From contig JAVBNL010000031.1 in assembly GCA_031551515.1 (NCBI GenBank), positions 16,229-80,228 on the forward strand: DNA of 64,000 nt, given 5' to 3'. How positions within the stretch are numbered: the first letter of the stretch is position 1; every line of letters starts with the position of its first letter. The notes under the pieces were generated by a model. That model was given only the letters and a program-made list of their open reading frames with translations. It made no database searches and had not been told where the DNA came from. A program made the translations under genes and the position numbers. This DNA is from FLUQ01 sp031551515. GTDB lineage: Bacteria > Desulfobacterota > Desulfovibrionia > Desulfovibrionales > Desulfovibrionaceae. Positions 53,637-61,732 of the stretch are shown here, piece after piece.

Positions 53637-54797
53637 TTATACCGTAACCACATCCAGCCAGTGAAACACATCCACACCGGCCCTGCCCGCCGCCGCAAGC
53701 TGCATGGCGCAGCCCGAGCAACCCGTCAGAACCTGGGTAACGGCCGTGGGGAACGCTTCCATGCAGGCTTTGGCCATGTTCATGGACAGATCCGGGTCGG
53801 TCATTTTCAAAATGCCGCCCATGCCGCAACACAGCCCGGTCCCTTTTTTCTGGCCGCTGAAAATGCCCGCCAGAAAAGGCATATCCTTGTCCGTCTCCCA
53901 GTGGCAGGGCTGATGATAGCCATAGATCTGCGGCTTGGCCGCGGTGGCTTCAAGCTTTGCCCCCACCAGCAGGGCGGAAAGCGGCGTCAGCCGTTGCTTC
54001 CACAGCGTCGCCTCTTCGCCCTGCAAAGGCGCGTCCGCATGGGTGGTATCGGCGTATTCCGCCAGGCCGTGATGGCACGAGGCGCAGAACGCCGCGATGC
54101 GGGGCTGCCCCAGCTTGCGCCAAAGCGCGATGTTGTGCTGGCGCATGGCGTTCATGGTTTTGTATTGCCCAGCGTGATGCATGGTGCCGCCGCAACAGGT
54201 GAAGTCCTTGCCGTCCGCGAGCGTATAGCCCCAGGCCCGCAGCAGCTTCTTCGCCTTGTCCGTCCATTGGGGCCGCACGTTGTTCGCGGTGCAGCCGGAA
54301 AAGAGCAGCACCGGCGTTGCCGTGTCCACGGCGACATCCGGGTCGCGGGTCAGTTTTCCCCACAGGGGGATGTCTTTGCGGTTCATCAGCGCCTTGGCGG
54401 GCGCCACGGACGATTCAAGAATCTTGGGAATAAGCGCGTCCGGCGTCATGGAGGCCAGCCGCCCGATGGTGGGCCAGACCGGGCCCATGCGCTTGATCCA
54501 CAGCTCCCACATATACTGGGTCCAGTGCGGGTGGCGCGAACGGGCGTCAGCCAAAAGGTCGGCCGTGGAAAGCTTGCGGGCGCAAGCCTGCTTACAGCGG
54601 CCGCAGCCGGCGCACAGCCGGGCGAGGTCGCGCATCACTTCCCAGGGCAGGCCGCCGTTCTTGTCGGACGAATATTCCGGATCGTCGTTTTCCAGCAGCA
54701 AACGCTTGCCTTTGGGCGAATACTCCTCGCGCATGTGCTGCTGGAACACCGGGCAGACGTTGAGGCATTCGCCGCATTGGGTACAGCCGCGTTTCAC
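53637..54797 (-). CDS. glcF: GlcF-like Fe-S subunit of a 2-hydroxyacid oxidase
   Basis: A 386-residue protein with two [4Fe-4S] motifs near the N-terminus (GCTQCGECLNVCPVF and LCAGCGRCKQACARKL) and two CCG-type domains (CCGGTMHHAGQ, HQPCHW, LCCGMGGILKM). This is the GlcF architecture that passes electrons from the FAD subunit to the membrane pool. The start is GTG 54797, right after the glcD TGA, with GGGG 8 nt upstream; TTG 54839 is the alternative. Glycolate, lactate or similar 2-hydroxyacids are likely substrates. Confidence 0.87.
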   Translation of the reverse strand: MKRGCTQCGECLNVCPVFQQHMREEYSPKGKRLLLENDDPEYSSDKNGGLPWEVMRDLARLCAGCGRCKQACARKLSTADLLADARSRHPHWTQYMWELWIKRMGPVWPTIGRLASMTPDALIPKILESSVAPAKALMNRKDIPLWGKLTRDPDVAVDTATPVLLFSGCTANNVRPQWTDKAKKLLRAWGYTLADGKDFTCCGGTMHHAGQYKTMNAMRQHNIALWRKLGQPRIAAFCASCHHGLAEYADTTHADAPLQGEEATLWKQRLTPLSALLVGAKLEATAAKPQIYGYHQPCHWETDKDMPFLAGIFSGQKKGTGLCCGMGGILKMTDPDLSMNMAKACMEAFPTAVTQVLTGCSGCAMQLAAAGRAGVDVFHWLDVVTV

Positions 54798-54798
54798 G

Positions 54799-56172
54799 TC
54801 AATACCCCTTGTTCGGGTTAAGGATGCCGTTGGGGTCAAAGACCTTGCGCACGGCGCGCATCATGGCCTGTTCCGCTTCACCCAGCTGTCTGCCGACATC
54901 TTTCAGGCAGCCGCCGCCATGTTCGCCGGAAATGCTGCCGCCGAATTCAAGTACGGCCTCGTCCAGCTCATGGTGGGTCTTCATCGTTCTTTCGGCGTCA
55001 TCCGGGTCGGAGGCGTCGTAATGCAGGTTCGCGTGGATATTGCCGTCGCCTGCGTGGCCGAAGGCGATCAGGCGCTTGCCGTTTTTGCTGGCGATTGCTT
55101 CAAAACGGCGCACGGCATTCAAAAGCTGCCCGCGCGGAACCGCCATGTCGCCGCCGATGCGGTCCGGCCCCATGACGTACGAGGCGGCGGAAACCCGGCG
55201 CCGGTGCGACCAGAGCACGTTCTCTTCCGCCGTGCCCACGCCCTGGGCCTGCCACAGCGTGTCGTCCAGCTGTTTGCCCAGGCGGGCGACTTCAAGGGGA
55301 ACGGTGTCTTTGCTGCCGTCCACCTGAAAGAGCAGGAGGGAATTGACCGTGTCCGGCCAGGGCACTTCGCCGGTCTGTTTCAGGATATCCAGCACGGTTT
55401 CGTTCATAAACTCCACGGCCGCGGGCAGAATGCCGGCCGCGAAAACTTTGCCCATGCTCGAGAGGGCCGCATCCAGCGAAGGATAGCCCGCCAGCACGGA
55501 GGCGGATGATTCGGGCCGGGGCAGCAGTTTCAGAATCAGTTTTGTGATAATGCCCAGCGTGCCTTCGGAGCCGACCAGAAACCGGGTCAGGTCAAGGCCG
55601 ATGACATCCTTGTGCGTGCGGCCGCCCAGTTTCAGCAGCTTGCCGCCGGGCAGCACCACTTCGCAGCCCAGCACATAATCGCGGGTGACGCCGTATTTCA
55701 CGGCGCGAAGGCCCCCGGCGCAGGTCACGGCGTTGCCGCCGATGGAGGTGGCTTTGCCGCTGGCCGGGTCAGGGGGATAGAAAACCCCCAATTTGTCGCA
55801 TGCCTCCTGAAAGGTCGCCGTACAGAGGCCCGGTTCCACTTCGGCCACGAAATCGGTGACGGAAATATCCAGAATCTTGTCCATGCCGAGCATGGAGACA
55901 ACAATGCCGGGCAGCGTGGGCACGCACCCGCCGGCGAGGCTGGTGCCCCGCCCGCGCGGATGGACTACGACTTTTTCCGCATCGGCCCAGCGCATGAATT
56001 CTTGCACTTGGGCGGTGTTTTGCGGGCGGACCATGGCCAGCACTTCACCCTGGATCAGGCTGGCGTCGGATGAGTAAACCCGCAGCACTTTGGGGTCGAA
56101 GCTGACGTTTTCCCCGAAAAGATTTGTGAGAAACGACTGCTGTTCGGGCGTCAGCTTGGTAACATACGTCAT
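54799..56172 (-). CDS. glcD: GlcD-like FAD-binding 2-hydroxyacid oxidase subunit
   Basis: A 457-residue flavoprotein with the PCMH FAD-binding region (VHPRGRGTSLAGGCVPT, GGNAVTCAGGLRAVKYG) and a C-terminal FAD-oxidase domain with GHAGDGNIHANL and SGEHGGG. This matches GlcD and D-lactate dehydrogenases of the same family. It is adjacent to the Fe-S subunit and 37 bp downstream of an SLC13 permease on the same strand, which probably imports the hydroxyacid or a related carboxylate. Confidence 0.9.
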   Translation of the reverse strand: MTYVTKLTPEQQSFLTNLFGENVSFDPKVLRVYSSDASLIQGEVLAMVRPQNTAQVQEFMRWADAEKVVVHPRGRGTSLAGGCVPTLPGIVVSMLGMDKILDISVTDFVAEVEPGLCTATFQEACDKLGVFYPPDPASGKATSIGGNAVTCAGGLRAVKYGVTRDYVLGCEVVLPGGKLLKLGGRTHKDVIGLDLTRFLVGSEGTLGIITKLILKLLPRPESSASVLAGYPSLDAALSSMGKVFAAGILPAAVEFMNETVLDILKQTGEVPWPDTVNSLLLFQVDGSKDTVPLEVARLGKQLDDTLWQAQGVGTAEENVLWSHRRRVSAASYVMGPDRIGGDMAVPRGQLLNAVRRFEAIASKNGKRLIAFGHAGDGNIHANLHYDASDPDDAERTMKTHHELDEAVLEFGGSISGEHGGGCLKDVGRQLGEAEQAMMRAVRKVFDPNGILNPNKGY

Positions 56173-56209
56173 AATGCTTTCTCCTTGCCGGGCGCGCCAC
56201 GCGCGCGGC

Positions 56210-57613
56210 TTATTTGAACATGCCGATCCAGGTCCAGTACGTATAGACCATGACGGTCATGAACCCTGCGCCGTAAATACTCATTATTGCACCGGTTTTT
56301 ATCAGCTCGTTCGGCGTAATTTCCTCAGTCGCCAGACCGATGATATTCGGCAGGTTGGATACCGGCAACAGATACTGGTGCAGCATGTTCATACCCACAA
56401 GCAGAACAAAGGGCGTGGGGTTGAGGCCCGTGGCAATGGCATAGGCGATGATGACGGGGGTGAGCGCCGTGGTCTTGGGGCCCGCACCGGTAAAGAGCAC
56501 TTGCAGGGCCAGCATCAACCAGATGAAAATAACGACCTGCAGCTTCATGTCAATGCCGACAAGGCCGTAGAAGAACGTTTCGGCAATCCACTTGGCCGCG
56601 CCGGAACTGACCAGCACCGCGCCCATGGAAAGACCCGCGCCGTACACGATGAAGATGTTCCAGGGCACTTTCTTTTCCGCTTCTTTCCAGGTCATGACCT
56701 GCTGCGGGCCGGGGGCGATAAGGGCGATGACCGCCATCATGGCCACCAAGGTACTGTTGATCTTGTGGAAAACGTCCGTGGCCCAAAGCGCCAGAGTCAG
56801 CAAAAAGACGATCAGGGTGTACTTTTCAATGGTCGTCATGGGGCCCAGCTTTTCCAGTTCCCCCCGCACATAGTTTTGGCCGGCGCTGATGTCGGTGACG
56901 TCGGGCGGCCACATCCAGCGCAGGATGGGCACGGCCAAAAGGCCGCAGATAAAGGCCGGGGGCGCGCCGATGAAGAACCACTGACCCCAGCTGACCATTT
57001 CTTTGGTGGCCTGGGTCAAGAGGTTGGCGGTTATGGGGTTGGCCGCGTGGGAGGTCAGAATGGCGATACAGAACATGGTGCCGGTGATGGTCACCACAAA
57101 GACCAGGCCTTTGACCAGGCTGCTTTGGCCTTTTTCAACGCCGAAAGCGTGCCCCATCTGGGCCAGAATGGGCATCAGGAGCAAGGTTTTCGCGCCCAAA
57201 GAGGGAATGAAGAAAGTCATGACCAGGGTGATGAGCGCCACCATCCAGTACAGGCGGTCGGGCGACGACCCGGCCATGGCCACCATTTTCAGCGCCATGC
57301 GGCGGGAGAGGCCGCTGCGTTCCATGCCCGCCGCCATGACCATGCCGAGCACGACGATCCACACGCCGGTGCTTGCAAAGCCTGAAAAGGCCGGCCCTAT
57401 TTTGGCCCCGCCGAAAAGGACGAGAAAACAGACGATACAGAAACCGCTCTGGGCATCGTCAAGAGCCTGGGTAACCCAGACGATAATGGCGAACACGCCG
57501 ACGCCGAGAGCGACTTTGCCCGCATGTTGCAGGCCTTTCATTTCGGGGGTGAGAAAGATGATGGCCAGCATGGCCGCCAAAGCGATGAAAAGACACAGAT
57601 ACTTTTTGTTCAT
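56210..57613 (-). CDS. SLC13/DASS-family carboxylate permease
   Basis: A 467-residue protein with about 12 membrane segments and DASS features: ILTSHAANPITANLL and TGAGPKTTALTPVIIAYA repeats that carry the substrate and Na+ sites, and a PVSNLPNIIG segment near the C-terminus. It probably brings a di- or hydroxycarboxylate into the cell for the downstream GlcD/GlcF-like oxidase. Head of the three-gene minus-strand operon; a GTATGT-type motif like that near the FCD regulator at 57926 lies 75 bp upstream. Confidence 0.88.
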   Translation of the reverse strand: MNKKYLCLFIALAAMLAIIFLTPEMKGLQHAGKVALGVGVFAIIVWVTQALDDAQSGFCIVCFLVLFGGAKIGPAFSGFASTGVWIVVLGMVMAAGMERSGLSRRMALKMVAMAGSSPDRLYWMVALITLVMTFFIPSLGAKTLLLMPILAQMGHAFGVEKGQSSLVKGLVFVVTITGTMFCIAILTSHAANPITANLLTQATKEMVSWGQWFFIGAPPAFICGLLAVPILRWMWPPDVTDISAGQNYVRGELEKLGPMTTIEKYTLIVFLLTLALWATDVFHKINSTLVAMMAVIALIAPGPQQVMTWKEAEKKVPWNIFIVYGAGLSMGAVLVSSGAAKWIAETFFYGLVGIDMKLQVVIFIWLMLALQVLFTGAGPKTTALTPVIIAYAIATGLNPTPFVLLVGMNMLHQYLLPVSNLPNIIGLATEEITPNELIKTGAIMSIYGAGFMTVMVYTYWTWIGMFK

Positions 57614-57687
57614 GGGCAGCGGCTCCTTCGCGGTTACACTCTATTGTCGCGCTGTCGTATGTGGATCGACAGTCCGTAGCCTTGTAA

Positions 57688-57699
57688 TAAGTATGTCTA
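57688..57699. promoter_or_regulatory. Candidate FCD operator upstream of the SLC13-glcDF operon
   Basis: TAAGTATGTCTA matches 11 of 12 positions of the reverse complement of the MFS-promoter site at 58758-58769 (TACGTATGTCTA). A second GTATGT occurs at 57657-57662. Both lie within 90 bp upstream of the permease start. Confidence 0.5.
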
Positions 57700-57862
57700 T
57701 GGCGGGCGTGGCTGGCTCCTCCAGGCAGCCGGGTGATAAAAGAGATGATGAATAGTGGAAAAACCGAAAATAATAAGTTTGTATGATAAACCGATTTTCA
57801 GCAAAAAATATGACAAAAATGGCGCCGTGTCAATCCGGGTAGCCGCATAATCGGCGAAGCCA

Positions 57863-57895
57863 GAGCGGATGAACATTTCCGATGTTCATCCGCTC
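57863..57895 (-). terminator. Perfect 14-bp hairpin downstream of the FCD regulator
   Basis: GAGCGGATGAACAT (57863-57876) and its complement at 57882-57895 form a perfect stem with a TTCCG loop, 31 bp after the regulator's stop. No clear T-tract follows. The rest of the 312-bp gap between regulator and permease is AT-rich without genes. Confidence 0.6.
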
Positions 57896-57925
57896 CGTAA
57901 CGATTTGCGAACAAATGAATATGCT

Positions 57926-58693
57926 TCAGGAGGAAAAGGTGCCGGTCAAAAAGCGCTTGTCCAAGATAACTTTCTGGCGGGCGGCGCTGTTCATCATGTG
58001 CTGCTGGGCGGCGGCGCGGGCGCGGTGGGGGTCGCCCTCGCGTATGCCCTCGTAAATGGCCCGGTGTTCTTCCAGAACGGCTTCGGCCGTGGCCTTCACC
58101 AGGTTGGACATCCAGCGGGCGCGGTAGACGCCCAGCCAGATTTTGCTGGAGAGATATTTGGTGAATTCGCCGAGGTATTCGTTGCCCACGGATTCGGCCA
58201 CCAGGCAGTGGAACAGATAGTCGGGCTCTATACCCGATTCTTTGGTGCTCTCGCCCCTGATGGAGCGCTGCATTTGATCGATATATCCGCCAAGGGTCTG
58301 CAATTGCTCCGGCGTGCGGCGAAGCGCCGCCAGGGCGGCGGCTTCGCCTTCCATGATCATCCGGAACTCGAAGAAGCGGTGCCGTTCCGCCTGAGTCAGG
58401 CTTTCTTCGGCCTCAATGTTCAAACTGAAGCCGCGGGCCGGCCCGGCTTCGCAGACAATGGGGCCGCTGCCCCGCTTGGATTGGATAAGCCCTTCATATT
58501 TCAGGCGGGCCAGCGCTTCGCGCACCACAGTGCGGCTGACTTCAAAGGTGTCGGCCAGCACCTGTTCCGAAGGCAATACATCACCGGGCATGAATTCACC
58601 GGATTGAATGCGACGGCTAAGCACAGCAGCCAACTCTTCCGGTAAACTCTGCCGCTTGCGAAGGGCGAACCGCGTATCAGGTACTATTTTCAT
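57926..58693 (-). CDS. FCD-subfamily GntR regulator of the 2-hydroxyacid module
   Basis: A 255-residue regulator with an N-terminal winged helix (VLPSEQVLADTFEVSRTVVREALARLKYEGLIQSKRGSGPIV) and an FCD helical domain (about residues 85-235; LFHCLVAESV and a later AAAQQHMMNSA). It is divergent from the MFS gene and upstream of the SLC13-glcDF operon; related GTATGTxTA motifs occur near all three promoters, so it probably controls them all. Confidence 0.9.
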   Translation of the reverse strand: MKIVPDTRFALRKRQSLPEELAAVLSRRIQSGEFMPGDVLPSEQVLADTFEVSRTVVREALARLKYEGLIQSKRGSGPIVCEAGPARGFSLNIEAEESLTQAERHRFFEFRMIMEGEAAALAALRRTPEQLQTLGGYIDQMQRSIRGESTKESGIEPDYLFHCLVAESVGNEYLGEFTKYLSSKIWLGVYRARWMSNLVKATAEAVLEEHRAIYEGIREGDPHRARAAAQQHMMNSAARQKVILDKRFLTGTFSS

Positions 58694-58700
58694 AATATCT

Positions 58701-58709
58701 GTATGTATA
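58701..58709. promoter_or_regulatory. GTATGTATA motif by the FCD regulator start
   Basis: GTATGTATA lies 8 bp upstream of the regulator's start codon and shares GTATGTxTA with the sites at 57691 and 58758. It could mediate autoregulation. Confidence 0.4.
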
Positions 58710-58740
58710 CTGAAGCGGCGTTAATCGCAAGAGCGGCTTC

Positions 58741-58777
58741 TTGACGTGTTCTCGCGATAGACATACGTATAGTCTAT
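58741..58777 (+). promoter_or_regulatory. MFS gene promoter overlapped by an inverted-repeat operator
   Basis: TTGACG (58741-58746) and TACGTA (58764-58769), 17 bp apart, form a plausible promoter. ATAGAC (58757-58762) and GTCTAT (58772-58777) are perfect inverted arms around an ATACGTATA centre, overlapping the -10, which fits repression by the divergent FCD regulator. Confidence 0.5.
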
Positions 58778-58805
58778 GGGCAAAACCCTCAGACAGGGAG
58801 GGGCT

Positions 58806-60062
58806 ATGGCGTATCTACACGCTTGCCGGTTTCGCAACACGACGCTGATCATTCTCTGGAGCACGTTTCTAGTCGGCTATTTCGACAGAGTGGTTATGGC
58901 CGTCGCGCTGCCGGTTTTCGGCGGAGCGGTTCCCATGACGGCGCTGCAACGGGGCGCGGTTCTCAGCGCGCTTCTTGCGGGGGCTTTTTTGCTGCGTCCT
59001 TTGGGCGACGTGCTGGCAAACCGTTTGCGCCCGCGAAATACACTGGCTCTGGGGCTGGTGCTGTGGTCGGCTCTCACCGCGTTGACCGGCATAGCGGCCG
59101 GTTTCGTCCAGCTTTGCCTCGTGCGTTTGCTGCTTGGCGCGACGTTCGCCCTGGCGCCCGCAGCCTATTGGAAGCTTATGGACGCCTGGGTGCCCAAAAA
59201 CGAGTGGGCGCGCGCGGTTGCCGCGAATTTATATTGCGCGCCGCTTGCCGCCGCTTTGGCGCCGGTTGTGTTCATCAGCCTGCTGCATTACGCGGGCTTG
59301 CAGGGGGCCTTCTTCTTTTCGGCGCTGCCTGGGCTAGCGCTGGCCTGGATCGTCTGGAAAAATCTGTACGACAGCCCCGCTGGCCATCCCGCCGTGACGC
59401 CGGAAGAGGCACAGCGCATCCGGGCCGAATGTGGCGGCGGCGACGAATGCAAACCGCCTTGCGTGTCGCTTCGTGAGGTGGCGGCAGGGCCGCAGGCGCT
59501 GCTGCTGGTTCTGGTCTATTTTGTGTTCAGCCTCGCCCTGTGCGGCATTATCGCCTGGCTGCCGTCCTATCTGGTGGATGTGCGCAAATACAGCCCGGAA
59601 CAGATGGGGCTGGCAGTGAGCATTCCCTTTTTCGCCGCCTTTGTGGCCATGTTTTTCGGAAAACCGTTGTGCGAAAAAGCTTTTCGCGGCGCAACGCGGC
59701 TTTTTCTCGCCGCGTTCTGGGCGGTGGGGGCGGTGTTTTTGCAGCGCGCCTATAACGCCACCGGTGAAACGGAATGCCTGGTGTATCTGTCGCTGGCCAC
59801 GGCTTTCGGCATCTTCATGCTTCTTTTGCCTTTCTGGGCGCTGCCCGCGAAGCTGTTGCCAGCGCAAAGCCTGGCGCCCGCCTGCCGCCTTATCAGCGCG
59901 GGCGGCCAGGTAGGCGGCCTTGTGGCGCCGCTGCTTATCGGTTTTCTGATTGATAACGAGCCGGTCAGCGGTTCGTACGACATGGCCTTCATGCTGATGG
60001 AAGGCTGCCTGCTGCTGGCCGCCGCCCTGGTTTTGCTGGTGCGCGCCGGGAAAGCGGAATAA
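58806..60062 (+). CDS. MFS transporter, anion:cation symporter type
   Basis: A 418-residue permease with 12 hydrophobic segments and the ACS/MFS pattern of an early FDRVVMAVALP segment and GALQRG-like loop (MTALQRGAVLSALLAGAFLLRPLGD). The start at 58806 (MAYLHACRF) has an AGGGAGGGG ribosome site; an upstream ATG at 58776 lies in the operator region. ACS members carry organic acids such as glucarate or hydroxyacids; regulation by the divergent FCD protein points the same way. Confidence 0.85.
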   Translation: MAYLHACRFRNTTLIILWSTFLVGYFDRVVMAVALPVFGGAVPMTALQRGAVLSALLAGAFLLRPLGDVLANRLRPRNTLALGLVLWSALTALTGIAAGFVQLCLVRLLLGATFALAPAAYWKLMDAWVPKNEWARAVAANLYCAPLAAALAPVVFISLLHYAGLQGAFFFSALPGLALAWIVWKNLYDSPAGHPAVTPEEAQRIRAECGGGDECKPPCVSLREVAAGPQALLLVLVYFVFSLALCGIIAWLPSYLVDVRKYSPEQMGLAVSIPFFAAFVAMFFGKPLCEKAFRGATRLFLAAFWAVGAVFLQRAYNATGETECLVYLSLATAFGIFMLLLPFWALPAKLLPAQSLAPACRLISAGGQVGGLVAPLLIGFLIDNEPVSGSYDMAFMLMEGCLLLAAALVLLVRAGKAE

Positions 60063-60096
60063 AGGCTTGTCAGGAACGGAAAATTCTATAGGGTAT

Positions 60097-60133
60097 GTCC
60101 CGCGCCGGTTTTTGGGCGCGGGACATTTTTTTG
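60097..60133 (+). terminator. Intrinsic terminator directly before dedA
   Basis: An 11-bp perfect stem TGTCCCGCGCC/GGCGCGGGACA (60097-60107, 60116-60126) is followed by seven T. It ends 11 bp before the dedA ATG and 71 bp after the MFS stop. Confidence 0.88.
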
Positions 60134-60144
60134 AGGCATAACGC

Positions 60145-60834
60145 ATGATTGAAGCGGGAATTGCCGGTGTTTTCGGGCAAGTCGGCGATCTTTTTTTTAC
60201 GGTGCTTTCTTTTCTGCTGCATGTGGACAAGCACCTGTTCGAGCTGGTTGAGGCGTATGGCGCGCTGGTCTACCTCTTTTTGTTCCTCATCGTTTTTTGC
60301 GAAACCGGCCTTGTGGTCACGCCCTTTTTGCCGGGCGATTCTTTGCTGTTCGCCTCGGGCATGCTGGCCGGCGCGGGCAAGCTGGACCTTTTCGCGTTGA
60401 TGGGCGTGCTCCTCGCGGCCGCCGTGCTTGGGGACGCGGTCAACTATCATGTAGGCCGGTTTTTGGGGCCGCCGGTTTTTGAGCGCGATTACAAGCTGCT
60501 GAATAAAAAACACCTGCAACGGGCGCAGGAATTTTATGAGCGCCACGGCGGCAAGGCCATTATCCTTGCCCGTTTCGTACCCATTGTGCGTACCTTTGCC
60601 CCCTTTGTGGCCGGGGTTGCAACCATGCGTTATTCCAGGTTTTTCAGCTTCAATATCATCGGCGCCCTTTTGTGGGTGGGGCTGATTACGCCCGCGGGGT
60701 ACTTTTGGGGCAATCTGGCCTGGGTGCAGAAAAATTTCAGTTTGCTTATTTACGTCATCATTATCGTTTCTTGCCTGCCCATTGCCGTTGAGCTTGTGCG
60801 CGCGCGGCTGCGAAGCGGGCAAAAAAGCGAGTGA
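60145..60834 (+). CDS. DedA-family inner-membrane protein
   Basis: A 229-residue protein with about five hydrophobic segments and DedA signatures FCETGLVVTPFLPGDSLLFASG and the conserved ILARFVPIVRTFAPFVAG. DedA proteins are implicated in undecaprenyl-phosphate or phospholipid flipping and pH/envelope stress. The RBS (GAGG, 60134-60137) begins directly after the T-run of a terminator, so expression must pass the terminator or start within it. Confidence 0.9.
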   Translation: MIEAGIAGVFGQVGDLFFTVLSFLLHVDKHLFELVEAYGALVYLFLFLIVFCETGLVVTPFLPGDSLLFASGMLAGAGKLDLFALMGVLLAAAVLGDAVNYHVGRFLGPPVFERDYKLLNKKHLQRAQEFYERHGGKAIILARFVPIVRTFAPFVAGVATMRYSRFFSFNIIGALLWVGLITPAGYFWGNLAWVQKNFSLLIYVIIIVSCLPIAVELVRARLRSGQKSE

Positions 60835-60840
60835 AAAGTA

Positions 60841-61149
60841 TTGACGCGCGGCCGGGCGCTTTGTTAGTAGAAATTGATATGGCTATGCACGTTTTCTTTT
60901 CTTTTGCCGCGCCCGTTGCTTGCAACGGCCACGCTGGTCTTGTCGACCTGCTGCTACGCTGGCGGTCAGGGGGTTGCCCCTGTCTGCACCCGGCGAGCTA
61001 GCTTTTTCTTTGCCCGGCCCGCTTGCAGACAACGCTTACGTTTCGTAAGCAGGCCCCTCGGACCGCCGAACTCACGCCAAAACTTTCCGTTGTCGATTGT
61101 TTCCTTTTGAATTTTAGTATGCCGCGCATGCGCGGCGGAGGATATACCC
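60841..61149 (+). other. Structured leader or possible small RNA before the XRE-cupin gene
   Basis: The 315-bp gap contains a weak promoter-like TTGACG (60841-60846) with a -10-like TTAGTA 17 bp later, and three short perfect hairpins: CCGTTG/CAACGG (60913-60928), CAGGGG/CCCCTG (60967-60982) and GCTTACG/CGTAAGC (61034-61050). No known riboswitch or RNA family was recognised. A 78-codon open frame at 60874-61110 has no ribosome site and is not called. Confidence 0.35.
61121..61136. promoter_or_regulatory. Perfect 16-bp palindrome beside the ribosome site of the XRE-cupin gene
   Basis: GCCGCGCATGCGCGGC directly precedes the GGAGGA ribosome site (61137-61142). It could be the regulator's own operator or an mRNA hairpin that affects access to the start. 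Confidence 0.55.
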
Positions 61150-61722
61150 ATGACCGCTCTTGAAAAAATAGGTTCCCGCGTTCGCAAATTCCGCGAAGCC
61201 CAGGATATGACCCGCGAAAAACTGGCGGAAATCACCGGCCTCAGCATCGCCTTTCTTACCGCCCTTGAAGAAGAAAGCGTCTATCCTTCCATCGGCCCCC
61301 TGCAGAAAGTGGCCCACGCCCTGCACGTGCGCCTGGGCACCTTCATGGACGACGTAGCCTGTCAGGACCCCATCATCGTGCACCGGCACGCCCGCGAAGC
61401 CGACCTGACCATGCAGCACGCTCAGGGCCGCCAGACTCTGTACCGCTATTATTCGCTGGGCAAGGGCAAGGTCGACCGCAACATGGAGCCTTTTTTCATC
61501 GAAGTGCTGCCCGAGCCGGAAGAAGACATCAAACTTTCCTCGCACCAGGGCGAAGAATACATTATAGTCTCCAGCGGCAAGCTGCTGGTGATCTACGGCA
61601 ACGAGCGCCGCATTCTTGAACCCGGCGACACGGCCTATTACAACTCCATCGTGCCCCATTACGTCGGCGCGGCGGAGGGCGAGCCCTGCACCATTTACGC
61701 GACCTTCTACCATCCGGCATAA
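61150..61722 (+). CDS. XRE-family regulator with C-terminal cupin domain
   Basis: A 190-residue protein with an N-terminal helix-turn-helix (KFREAQDMTREKLAEITGLSIAFLTALEEESVYPSIGPLQKVA, about residues 13-55) and a C-terminal cupin (HQGEEYIIVSSGKLLVIYG and LEPGDTAYYNSIVPH). Such regulators bind a small ligand in the cupin. It is 10 bp upstream of an acyl-CoA synthetase gene, so it likely senses a fatty acid or related compound and controls that gene. Confidence 0.9.
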   Translation: MTALEKIGSRVRKFREAQDMTREKLAEITGLSIAFLTALEEESVYPSIGPLQKVAHALHVRLGTFMDDVACQDPIIVHRHAREADLTMQHAQGRQTLYRYYSLGKGKVDRNMEPFFIEVLPEPEEDIKLSSHQGEEYIIVSSGKLLVIYGNERRILEPGDTAYYNSIVPHYVGAAEGEPCTIYATFYHPA

Positions 61723-61732
61723 GGCGGCTCTC

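Noticed and set aside
60874..61110. 78-codon open frame in the leader of the XRE-cupin gene
   Set aside because: No ribosome site and composition unlike neighbouring proteins; kept as leader.
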